The notes below the pieces were generated by a model that saw nothing but the letters and a program-made list of their open reading frames with translations, searched no databases and was not told where the DNA came from. This document shows, piece after piece, positions 1 through 7,298 of a stretch of 8,717 nucleotides of DNA. The translations under genes were made by a program, and so were the position numbers. Positions within the stretch are counted from its first letter, which is position 1. Every line of letters starts with the position of its first letter. The stretch lies in NCBI GenBank assembly GCA_016867615.1, contig VGJG01000053.1, positions 1 to 8,717 of the forward strand, given 5' to 3'. The stretch is from Candidatus Aminicenantota bacterium. GTDB lineage: Bacteria > Acidobacteriota > Aminicenantia > Aminicenantales > JAFGAV01.

Positions 1-277
1 CGCCAAGGGCGGACACTCCCCCCGCGGCGTTCTTGATGATCAAGCCCCTGAACCCGTCGTCGTCGAAAAGGATGTTCGTGCCGCCGCCCATGACGAAATA
101 GCGCGCCTCGCGGCGGAGCGCCAGGCGGACGGCCGCGGTCAGCTCGGCGGTAGTCTCGGCGACGAAGAACAGGTCGGCCGGGCCCCCGATTTTCAGGCTG
201 GAATAGCCGGACAGCGGGACATCCCGGAGGGGACGCCTCCCCAGGGAGTCCTCGAAATCAGCCGGCAAGTCTTTCAT
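1..277 (-). CDS. murB: UDP-N-acetylenolpyruvoylglucosamine reductase MurB, N-terminal part (cut by window edge)
   Basis: MurB reduces the enolpyruvyl group of UDP-GlcNAc-enolpyruvate with NADPH and FAD to give UDP-MurNAc, a cytoplasmic step of peptidoglycan synthesis. The 92 visible residues are the start of its FAD-binding domain: SSLKIGGPAD at about residues 26-35, then the flavin-contacting MGGGTNILFDDDGFRG at about 63-78. These are family hallmarks and appear at the expected distance from the N-terminus. The catalytic and C-terminal domains lie beyond the left edge. The ATG at 277 is the first start before the conserved block. It has only a weak Shine-Dalgarno (GGGAC), and a -10-like TAAAAT lies just upstream, so the leader may be very short. 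The gene is divergent from the TPR gene. Whether it sits in a mur/fts cluster cannot be seen. Confidence 0.9.
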   Translation of the reverse strand, partial: MKDLPADFEDSLGRRPLRDVPLSGYSSLKIGGPADLFFVAETTAELTAAVRLALRREARYFVMGGGTNILFDDDGFRGLIIKNAAGGVSALG

Positions 278-290
278 GGTCCCGGAAGCT

Positions 291-319
291 ATTTTAAAGG
301 ATAGCCCCGGAGTTGAGAA
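291..319 (-). promoter_or_regulatory. Possible murB promoter
   Basis: Read on the minus strand, TTCTCA (314-319) is followed after 17 bases by TAAAAT (291-296), a 5/6 match to the -10 consensus; the -35 is weak. Transcription would begin near base 284, leaving a leader of only about 7 bases before the murB ATG. Found by pattern only. Confidence 0.35.
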
Positions 320-334
320 GCCCGGAGAAAGCGC

Positions 335-380
335 GCGGCGCGCCGCAGCCGGAGCCTCCTCCCGCGCTTCGCCGCGGCGA
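335..380. repeat. Two 12-bp GC palindromes in the murB/TPR divergent spacer
   Basis: GCGGCGCGCCGC (335-346) and TCGCCGCGGCGA (369-380) are each perfect 12-bp inverted repeats, 34 bp centre to centre. A smaller GCCGG/CCGGC hairpin lies at 403-417. The rest of the 278-583 spacer holds the two promoters and no convincing gene: the in-frame upstream extension of the TPR gene from 455 has no protein-like character and contains that gene's promoter. The palindromes could be operators or simply products of high GC content. Confidence 0.4.
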
Positions 381-527
381 GCATCGGGCGCCCTGTTCGG
401 TCGCCGGCCCCCCCGGCTGATCATCTGGCATGGATATTGCTGTAAATACTATTAATGAGAAACCACGGCTTCCTAAAAGCACTGAAGCATAGCGAGGGTT
501 GGGAGACACCCCGTCCGGGAGCCCGTA

Positions 528-556
528 TTGACTTTTTCTTGAGCAGGGTCTATGAT
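528..556 (+). promoter_or_regulatory. Sigma70-type promoter of the TPR gene
   Basis: TTGACT (528-533) and TATGAT (551-556) are each 5/6 matches to the -35 and -10 consensus, separated by exactly 17 bases. The start of transcription would fall near 563, giving a leader of about 20 bases that contains GAGG (574-577) ahead of the ATG at 584. This promoter also rules out the upstream in-frame ATG at 455, because the message would begin downstream of it. Confidence 0.8.
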
Positions 557-583
557 TTCAGAAATTTTTTTACGAGGTTGCCT

Positions 584-1771
584 ATGAAAGCTCGCGCGTC
601 AGCCATAATGCTTCTTTCGGCCTTGCTGGTTCTTCCGGCCTTCGGCCAGGACGACCCGAACCAGGCCTATATCAAGGCCATGACCGCCCAGGCTCCCGCC
701 CAAAAAGCCCAGATGCTCAAGGATTTTCTGAGCAAGTATTCCGGAAAGGGCGTCCAGTATGAAAATTACGCCCTGGCCAACCTGGCCACGCTGGCCTACC
801 CGGGGAAAACGCCCCGGGAGACGATCGAGAGCGGGGAAAAGGCCCTCGCCCTGGGAGGGCTGGACGACGTGACGAAGTACCAGGTTCTGGTGACCGTGGC
901 CGGCGTGTACATCCAGAGCGGACAGAACCTGGAAAAAGCAAAAAACTACGCCCTGCAGGCGATCGACCTGGCCAAGGCCAATCGCGGCTCGGACGGGAGC
1001 GAAGCCTCGAGCGCTCAATGGAACAAGATGATCGGCGCCGGATTGTATGTCTTCGCCCAGGCTTCCGAAAAAACGAGGGATTTCAAGGGAGCCGTGGACG
1101 CCTACATCCAGTCCTACAACATCCTCAAGAACAAGCAGATCCTCGCCGACCTGAACAAGATGGGCAAGCAGCTCATGGACGGGAAGCACTACGCCGACGC
1201 CGAGAAGCTCTACCGGACGCTCTATGCCTCGGCCAAGGACACGGACACCGGCACTCTGCTCGCCAGGTCCCTCTATTACAGCGGCAAGACTTCCGAAGCC
1301 CTGGCCGTTTACAAGGAGATCTACGCCCGCAAGAAAACGGGCGAGGTGGCCTACAACATCGGCATCCTCCTGGCCAAGGAAGCCAAGGCCGACCCCTCGG
1401 TCGGCGGAGAAGCCACCCGCTACCTGCTCGAAGCGGCCTACCTCTCCCAAACCCACTCCAAGCAGGCCATGTCCCTGGCCGAGAACCTGTTTTTCACGAC
1501 CAACAAGGACATCAAGTGGAACGAGCTCGTGACGCAGATCACGGCCGTCAACCAGAAGATGGACGAGCTGACCAAGACCTACAACGAGAAGTTCGGCGAA
1601 AAGGAAGAGGACGACCTGAGCGCCGCCGACAAGAAAGAGATGAAGCGCATCCTGGACACCATCGAGGCCGAGAAGAAAAAGCTCGAGCCCCTGAAGGCCA
1701 AGCAGCAGCAGGTCGTCGACCAGTTCGACAAGCTCCTGACCGACACCAAGGCCCGCCTGGGCGTCCGCTGA
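584..1771 (+). CDS. Secreted TPR-repeat protein with C-terminal coiled coil
   Basis: A 395-residue protein of unknown specific role. Residues 1-21 form a typical signal peptide: MKAR, then a hydrophobic stretch, then the cleavage site AFG|Q. It is therefore probably exported to the periplasm or outer surface. The middle is all-alpha and TPR-like; helical pairs are visible near residues 96-128, 146-180, 187-220 (GKHYADAEKLYRTLY) and 221-255 (SGKTSEALAVYKEIY). The last 80 or so residues are rich in Lys, Glu and Gln and look like a coiled coil (about 315-335 and 345-390). TPR proteins usually scaffold protein-protein contacts; no catalytic motif is visible. The start at 584 is supported by the signal peptide, the GAGG site and the promoter. 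The gene is alone on its strand, and an insertion-sequence scar follows it. A lipoprotein is unlikely, since no lipobox cysteine is present. Confidence 0.85.
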   Translation: MKARASAIMLLSALLVLPAFGQDDPNQAYIKAMTAQAPAQKAQMLKDFLSKYSGKGVQYENYALANLATLAYPGKTPRETIESGEKALALGGLDDVTKYQVLVTVAGVYIQSGQNLEKAKNYALQAIDLAKANRGSDGSEASSAQWNKMIGAGLYVFAQASEKTRDFKGAVDAYIQSYNILKNKQILADLNKMGKQLMDGKHYADAEKLYRTLYASAKDTDTGTLLARSLYYSGKTSEALAVYKEIYARKKTGEVAYNIGILLAKEAKADPSVGGEATRYLLEAAYLSQTHSKQAMSLAENLFFTTNKDIKWNELVTQITAVNQKMDELTKTYNEKFGEKEEDDLSAADKKEMKRILDTIEAEKKKLEPLKAKQQQVVDQFDKLLTDTKARLGVR

Positions 1772-1805
1772 ACATCAGACCGTCCCTCTCCGAGCGGGCC
1801 GAAAA

Positions 1806-1841
1806 CCGCCCGGCCTGAAGGCAGCAGGCCTTCCTCGGCGG
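1806..1841 (+). terminator. Imperfect GC hairpin after the TPR gene (possible terminator)
   Basis: An inner stem GGCCTG/CAGGCC (1812-1817 with 1825-1830, 7-base loop) is flanked by an outer CCGCC/GGCGG pairing (1806-1810 with 1837-1841). An alternative stem GAAGGC/GCCTTC (1817-1822 with 1828-1833) is possible. No run of T follows, so this is not a standard intrinsic terminator. It may act with Rho, or it may be unrelated to termination. Confidence 0.35.
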
Positions 1842-1937
1842 GTCGGCCGCCTTCAGCATCAGCGACCCCCTCTTGACCTGATCGAGCACTTGCATCCGCT
1901 GAACTTCACGCCAACTCAAGGCAATCAGCTCCTTCAT
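1842..1937 (-). pseudogene. Transposase N-terminal fragment (IS remnant)
   Basis: On the minus strand an ATG at 1937 follows a strong ribosome site, GAGGAGG, five bases away. It opens a frame beginning MKELIALSWREVQRMQVLDQV and continuing to about KAAD. This resembles the start of transposases of the ISNCY/IS1202-like kind, where a short 'rlqVLdqV..G.ltl.eAAe' stretch leads into a helix-turn-helix; I recognise this from memory of the family. After about 32 codons the resemblance stops: the frame runs on through non-conserved sequence into the TPR gene. The helix-turn-helix and the whole catalytic core are missing, so the fragment is inactive. The left break is placed by eye at about 1842. Confidence 0.6.
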
Positions 1938-1952
1938 GTCCGCCTCCTCTGA

Positions 1953-1989
1953 GGGGACATTTTGGCTTGGCTGTAAAGGGGGACATTTT
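1953..1989. repeat. Tandem GGGGACATTTT direct repeat at the IS end
   Basis: GGGGACATTTT occurs at 1953-1963 and again at 1979-1989, an exact 11-base repeat with a 26-base period, about 2.5 turns of DNA. Read outward on the minus strand, each is AAAATGTCCCC. Paired motifs like this at an IS terminus are typical transposase-binding sites. Confidence 0.75.
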
Positions 1990-1995
1990 TGCTAG

Positions 1996-4083
<2,088 letters not shown>

Positions 4084-4112
4084 GCAAAAAACGCGGCGTA
4101 TTTCCCGGCAAA

Positions 4113-4141
4113 TTGCCAATTCCCGATGAATGTGGTAGTTT
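4113..4141 (+). promoter_or_regulatory. Promoter of the glutaminase-nadE-rsmI operon, probably giving a leaderless message
   Basis: TTGCCA (4113-4118, 5/6 match to -35) is followed after 17 bases by TAGTTT (4136-4141), which has the extended TG motif one base upstream (4133-4134). Transcription would start about seven bases after the -10, at or next to the A of the ATG at 4148. No Shine-Dalgarno lies before that ATG, which agrees with a leaderless transcript. Confidence 0.5.
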
Positions 4142-4147
4142 TTTGGC

Positions 4148-5002
4148 ATGAGGATCGCCTTGGCCCAGATGTCCCCCGTTCTGGGCGATGTGAACAGAAA
4201 CCTTAAGCTTCATAAGACGCTCATCGACCAGGCGGTCCGGAAACGGGCGGAAGTCATCGTCTTCCCCGAGCTGAGCCTCACCGGCTACAAGCTCCGTGAC
4301 CTAACGGGCGAGACGGCACTCGCCCCCGGCACGAGCCCGGTTTTCGGCGAACTCCTGAAGCTCAGTCGCCGGATCGCCATCGTCGTCGGGTTCGTCGAGG
4401 CGTCCGAGGCCGGTCATCATCACAATGCCGCGGCCTTCCTCTCCGGCGGACGAACCCTCCATGTCCACCGCAAGGTCTTCCTCCCGAACTTCGGCATGTT
4501 CGAGGAGGCCCGCTTCTTCGCCCCGGGGAGGGACTTCGAGACGTTCGACTCTCCCCTGGGAAGGACGGGCCTGATGATCTGCAGGGACTTGCTGCACCTG
4601 AGCGCCGGATACGCCCTCCAGGCGGGGGGCGTGGAGACGGTCATCGTCATCAGCGCCGCCCCCGGGCGGGGGAGCGCCGGGAGAAGCGCCGGGGCCTTCG
4701 CCACCAGCCGCATGTGGGAGCGGATGGGCGAGACGCTGTCCTTTTTTACCTCGTCGTTCGTCGTCTATTGCAACCGGGCCGGCTTCGAGGACGGGGCGGC
4801 CTTCGCCGGCGGCTCGTTCGTTTGCGCCCCCTCCGGGCGGCTCCTGGCCAAAGCCGCCTACGCCGAGCGCGACTTCATCCTGGTCGATATCGACCGCTCG
4901 GAGGTCGTCCGGGCGAGAAAGACGTGGCCCTGGACGCGGGACGACAAGCCGGAAGTCATGCTCCACGCGCTCCAACGCATCCTCAGCCGCCATGAAGATT
5001 GA
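4148..5002 (+). CDS. Nitrilase-fold glutaminase, partner of NadE (split glutamine-dependent NAD+ synthetase)
   Basis: This 284-residue carbon-nitrogen hydrolase matches the N-terminal glutaminase domain of glutamine-dependent NAD+ synthetases, which frees ammonia from glutamine for the synthetase site. It starts with MRIALAQMSPVLGDV, typical of that domain. The Glu-Lys-Cys triad is visible: Glu41 in FPELSLTGY, Lys109 in HRKVFLPNFG and Cys145 in MICRDLLH. The FPELSLTGYKLRDL and KVFLPNFGMFEE stretches favour the NadE branch over general amidases. The residue after the cysteine is Arg where fused enzymes usually have Glu. Here the domain is its own gene and overlaps nadE by 11 bases, so the two are probably translated together and may form a complex. 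The ATG fits the family N-terminus but has no ribosome site. A general amidohydrolase is the alternative reading. Confidence 0.85.
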   Translation: MRIALAQMSPVLGDVNRNLKLHKTLIDQAVRKRAEVIVFPELSLTGYKLRDLTGETALAPGTSPVFGELLKLSRRIAIVVGFVEASEAGHHHNAAAFLSGGRTLHVHRKVFLPNFGMFEEARFFAPGRDFETFDSPLGRTGLMICRDLLHLSAGYALQAGGVETVIVISAAPGRGSAGRSAGAFATSRMWERMGETLSFFTSSFVVYCNRAGFEDGAAFAGGSFVCAPSGRLLAKAAYAERDFILVDIDRSEVVRARKTWPWTRDDKPEVMLHALQRILSRHED

Positions 5003-5804
5003 TTGCGCGTTCGTCGGGCGGGTGCTGCGGGCTTTCATCCGCGAGGAATTGAACAAGGCCGGTTTCCGCAGGGGCCTCCTCGGCCTGTCCGGCGGCCTCG
5101 ACTCGGCGGTGGCGGCCGCCCTGGCCGCGGGGGCTCTCGGTCCGAAGAACGTCCTGGGGCTGATCCTGCCCTACGGCCGCTCTTTCCCCGGAGACGTCGA
5201 GGACGCCCAACTCCTGGCCCGGCGGCTGAAGATCCGCTCCCGGGTCCTGGACATCGCCCCCATGGTGGACGCTTATTTCCGGGCCGTGCCCACGGCGGAC
5301 AGGACCCGAAGGGGCAACAAGATGGCCCGGGAGAGGATGTCCGTCCTCTACGATTTCTCGGTCAGGGAGAAGGCCCTCATCATCGGCACGAGCAACAAGT
5401 CCGAGCTTCTCATCGGCTACGGCACGATTCACGGCGACCTGGCCTGCGCCGTCAACCCCCTGGGGGACCTGTACAAAACACAGGTCCGGCAGCTGGCCGC
5501 CCACCTCCGCCTCCCGGCGAAGATCCTGAGGAAAAAGCCCACGGCCGGCCTCTGGCCGGGACAGACCGATGAGAGCGAGATCGGCCTGAGCTACGAAGAG
5601 CTCGACCGGATCCTCTACCGTCTCGTGGACCTGCGCCTCTCCCGGGCGGAGGTCGTCGGGGAGGGCTTCGCCGCGTCCCGCGTGGACCGCATCCTGGATA
5701 GGATAAAAAGATCCCAGTTCAAGCGCTGCCTGCCGCCCATCGCCAAGATTTCCGGCCGCACGATCGGTCATGATTTTCTCTATCCCTACGACTGGGGACG
5801 GTGA
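4992..5804 (+). CDS. nadE: NAD+ synthetase, synthetase domain only
   Basis: NadE converts deamido-NAD+ (NaAD), ATP and ammonia to NAD+, the last step of NAD+ biosynthesis in the cytoplasm. The protein has 270 residues, the size of the ammonia-using form. The ATP pyrophosphatase loop SGGLDS is at residues 33-38, and GTSNKSELLIGYGTIHGD starts at 132. VNPLGDLYKTQVR and KPTAGLWPGQTDESEIGLSYEELD complete the signature, and a basic tail ends in KRCLPPIAKIS. The start overlaps the glutaminase stop within ATGAAGATTGA, with no separate ribosome site, which implies translational coupling. Together the two genes encode about 554 residues, the length of the fused enzyme. The split could also reflect a frameshift in a fused gene, but the ATG lies just where a synthetase domain should begin. 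Confidence 0.93.
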   Translation: MKIDCAFVGRVLRAFIREELNKAGFRRGLLGLSGGLDSAVAAALAAGALGPKNVLGLILPYGRSFPGDVEDAQLLARRLKIRSRVLDIAPMVDAYFRAVPTADRTRRGNKMARERMSVLYDFSVREKALIIGTSNKSELLIGYGTIHGDLACAVNPLGDLYKTQVRQLAAHLRLPAKILRKKPTAGLWPGQTDESEIGLSYEELDRILYRLVDLRLSRAEVVGEGFAASRVDRILDRIKRSQFKRCLPPIAKISGRTIGHDFLYPYDWGR

Positions 5805-6506
5805 ATGGCGGGCACGCTGTTCGTCGTCGCCACGCCCATCGGCAACCTGGAGGACCTGACCCCGAGGGCGGTCCGCGTGCTGAGCGAGGCGGCGGTCATC
5901 GCCTGCGAGGACACGCGGCAAACGGTCAAGATCCTGAACCGGCACGGAATCAAGAAACCGCTGCTCAGCTATTTCCAGCCCAAGGAGGGCAAGCGGATCC
6001 CGGAGATCCTGGGTCATCTTCTCTCCGGCCGGAACGTGGCGCTGGTGTCGGACGCCGGGACGCCGGGCATTTCCGACCCCGGATTCAGGCTCATACGGGA
6101 AGCGCTGAGGGCGTCGGCGGCCGTCGTTCCCGTGCCGGGGCCCTCGGCGGCCGTCGCCGCCCTGTCCGTTTCCGGGCTGCCGACGCACAATTTCCTGTTC
6201 CTCGGCTTCCCCCCCGCGAAAAGAGAAGCCTGCCGGAAACTCCTGTTTGCGCGCCGTCTGGAAGAGGCGACGCTGATTTTCTATGTCCCGACGAGGAAGA
6301 TTCCGGATTTCATCGACCTGTCCCTGGAAACGCTCGGAAACCGGAGGGCGGTCATCGGCAGGGAAATCACCAAGGTCCACGAGGAATTTCTCAGGGGGAG
6401 CCTGGGCGAGCTGAAAAATGCGCTCAAGCCCGGAAAACTCAAGGGCGAGGCTGTCTTTTTGGTCGAAGGATTCGCCAGGAAAAAGAGAGCGGCCTCTCTA
6501 CTATAA
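5805..6506 (+). CDS. rsmI: 16S rRNA (cytidine-1402-2'-O)-methyltransferase RsmI
   Basis: RsmI methylates the ribose of C1402 in the decoding centre of 16S rRNA, using S-adenosylmethionine. The protein begins directly after the nadE stop, with GGGG a few bases before the ATG. Family motifs occur in order: VVATPIGNLEDLTPRA (7-22), CEDTRQT (34-40), SDAGTPGISDPGF (82-94), PGPSAAVAAL (111-120), FLGFPP (132-137) and REITKVHEEF (186-195). It has 233 residues against about 286 in E. coli, so it ends at the tetrapyrrole-methylase-type core and lacks the C-terminal extension. After FY at 159-160, where relatives usually carry an ESPHR-like motif, this protein has VPTRK. The fold should be intact, but this part of the domain departs from the norm. 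It is probably the last gene of the operon. Confidence 0.93.
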   Translation: MAGTLFVVATPIGNLEDLTPRAVRVLSEAAVIACEDTRQTVKILNRHGIKKPLLSYFQPKEGKRIPEILGHLLSGRNVALVSDAGTPGISDPGFRLIREALRASAAVVPVPGPSAAVAALSVSGLPTHNFLFLGFPPAKREACRKLLFARRLEEATLIFYVPTRKIPDFIDLSLETLGNRRAVIGREITKVHEEFLRGSLGELKNALKPGKLKGEAVFLVEGFARKKRAASLL

Positions 6507-6509
6507 TCT

Positions 6510-6528
6510 GATCGGCTCCCGGCCGATC
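6510..6528 (+). terminator. Perfect hairpin just after rsmI, without a T run
   Basis: GATCGGC (6510-6516) pairs exactly with GCCGATC (6522-6528) across a five-base loop, starting four bases after the rsmI stop. No T tract follows. It probably marks the 3' end of the operon message, through Rho or as a stabilising structure, rather than acting as a simple intrinsic terminator. Confidence 0.45.
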
Positions 6529-6577
6529 GTCCCGGCGGTTCCCCCGCGTTCGACTTATCCGCAGACGCCGTCGAGCT

Positions 6578-6599
6578 CTACCCTGTTTGCCCAAGGTAG
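6578..6599. repeat. Second hairpin between rsmI and hsp20
   Basis: CTACCCTG (6578-6585) and CAAGGTAG (6592-6599) form an eight-pair stem with one C-A mismatch and a six-base loop. It lies upstream of the AT-rich hsp20 promoter region. Its role is unknown; it could be a second weak transcript end for the rsmI operon. I see no gene in the 217 bases between rsmI and hsp20. Confidence 0.35.
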
Positions 6600-6635
6600 A
6601 CGGAGAGGTAATGGAAGAGAGTCATGTGAAAATAT

Positions 6636-6688
6636 ATTAATAATTTTTTTTAGATAAACTTGACAAAATCATGCTTAGATATTATATT
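6636..6688 (+). promoter_or_regulatory. Strong hsp20 promoter with UP-like element
   Basis: TTGACA (6660-6665) is a perfect -35, and TATATT (6683-6688) is a 5/6 -10 match after 17 bases. Directly upstream, 6636-6657 is a run of A and T only, except for one G, including eight consecutive T. It sits where an UP element would bind the RNA polymerase alpha subunit. Transcription should begin near 6695, about 29 bases before the gene. I see no heat-shock sigma32 -10 (CCCCAT-type) and no CIRCE inverted repeat, so this looks like a strong housekeeping promoter. Confidence 0.85.
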
Positions 6689-6700
6689 GATAATGAAACT

Positions 6701-6713
6701 TGATTTAAAATCA
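6701..6713 (+). promoter_or_regulatory. 13-base palindrome in the hsp20 leader, abutting the ribosome site
   Basis: TGATTT-A-AAATCA is a perfect inverted repeat (6701-6713), and its last A is the first base of the AGGAGG ribosome site (6713-6718). As DNA it could be an operator just downstream of the transcription start. As RNA it could form only a small four-pair stem, UGAU/AUCA, next to the ribosome site. Both roles are speculative. Confidence 0.35.
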
Positions 6714-6723
6714 GGAGGCTAAA

Positions 6724-7194
6724 ATGGCTATCATTAGATGGGATCCTTTCAGGGACATGGTGACCCTGAGGGAAAAAATGAACAGGCTTTTCGAGGACCA
6801 GTTCTCCGGAAGGGAGGAAAAGGACATCATGCAGGGAACTTGGACCCCCTCCGTGGACATCTTCGAGAATGAGGCGGAGCTCGTGTTGACGGCTGAACTC
6901 CCCGGGGTGAAGGAAGAGGACCTCGAGATCAAGATCGAGGACAACACCCTGTCGCTCTCAGGCGAGCGGAAGTTCGAGAAGGAGACCAAGGAGGAGAATT
7001 ATCACCGTATCGAGCGCTCCTACGGCTCGTTCTATCGCTCCTTCACCCTTCCCAACTTCATCGACCACGAGAAGATCAAGGCCGAGCACGAAAACGGCCT
7101 GTTGCGGATCACCATGCCCAAGAAGCCCGAGCTCAAGGCGCGCAAGGTGAAGGTTCTCAAGGCGGTGTCGGCCGACAAAGAGAAGAGCAAGTAA
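6724..7194 (+). CDS. Small heat-shock protein, Hsp20/alpha-crystallin family
   Basis: An ATP-independent holdase chaperone that forms oligomers and binds unfolding proteins in the cytoplasm. The 156-residue protein has the bacterial class A layout. A short N-terminal arm (RWDPFRDMVTLREKMNRLF) is followed by PSVDIFENEAELVLTAELPG, the start of the alpha-crystallin domain, which spans about residues 41-134. That domain includes GERKFEKE, the RIERSYGSFYRSFTLP block and NGLLRITMPK near its end. The C-terminal tail has a VKV in place of the usual IXI anchor. A perfect AGGAGG five bases before the ATG and a strong promoter predict high expression. It is a single-gene unit closed by a strong terminator. 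No membrane or signal segment is present. Confidence 0.95.
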   Translation: MAIIRWDPFRDMVTLREKMNRLFEDQFSGREEKDIMQGTWTPSVDIFENEAELVLTAELPGVKEEDLEIKIEDNTLSLSGERKFEKETKEENYHRIERSYGSFYRSFTLPNFIDHEKIKAEHENGLLRITMPKKPELKARKVKVLKAVSADKEKSK

Positions 7195-7215
7195 CCGATC
7201 CTCGGGGTCTTACCG

Positions 7216-7245
7216 AAGCCCGGCCCTCTCGGCCGGGCTTTTTTT
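7216..7245 (+). terminator. Intrinsic terminator of hsp20
   Basis: A perfect ten-pair stem, AAGCCCGGCC (7216-7225) with GGCCGGGCTT (7231-7240), has a five-base loop and leads into seven T (7239-7245). It begins 21 bases after the hsp20 stop. The facing comF gene ends at 7299, so the hairpin also separates convergent transcription, but on the minus strand no T run follows it. Confidence 0.93.
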
Positions 7246-7298
7246 CGTCCGGTTTCCCGCGGCGGCCGGGGGACACGTCCGCCGGTCGCCGCAACTCC

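Larger units (their letters stand above)
1842..1990 (-). mobile_element. Solo end of a degraded insertion sequence
   Basis: The stretch combines an IS-type terminus with repeated AAAATGTCCCC motifs, the transposase ribosome site and the first codons of a transposase, all oriented as at the left end of an intact element. Everything inward of the transposase N-terminus has been lost, and no opposite end is visible in this window. The outer boundary is uncertain: the tip could be at 1990 or include GCTAGGC just beyond. The scar lies between the end of the TPR gene and ligA and disrupts neither. Confidence 0.6.

Noticed and set aside
455..583. Upstream in-frame start of the TPR gene
   Set aside because: The extension contains the promoter and hides the signal peptide; the ATG at 584 has the ribosome site.
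599..1456. A 285-codon open frame antisense to the TPR gene
   Set aside because: Low-complexity Gly/Leu/Val composition and no ribosome site; the plus-strand frame has promoter, ribosome site and signal peptide.
4983..6380. A 465-codon open frame antisense to nadE and rsmI
   Set aside because: Same GC-driven effect; it spans two well-identified genes and shows no domain.
6660..6690. Heat-shock sigma32 promoter for hsp20
   Set aside because: CTTGACA resembles the sigma32 -35, but no CCCCAT-type -10 follows; the sigma70 match is far better.
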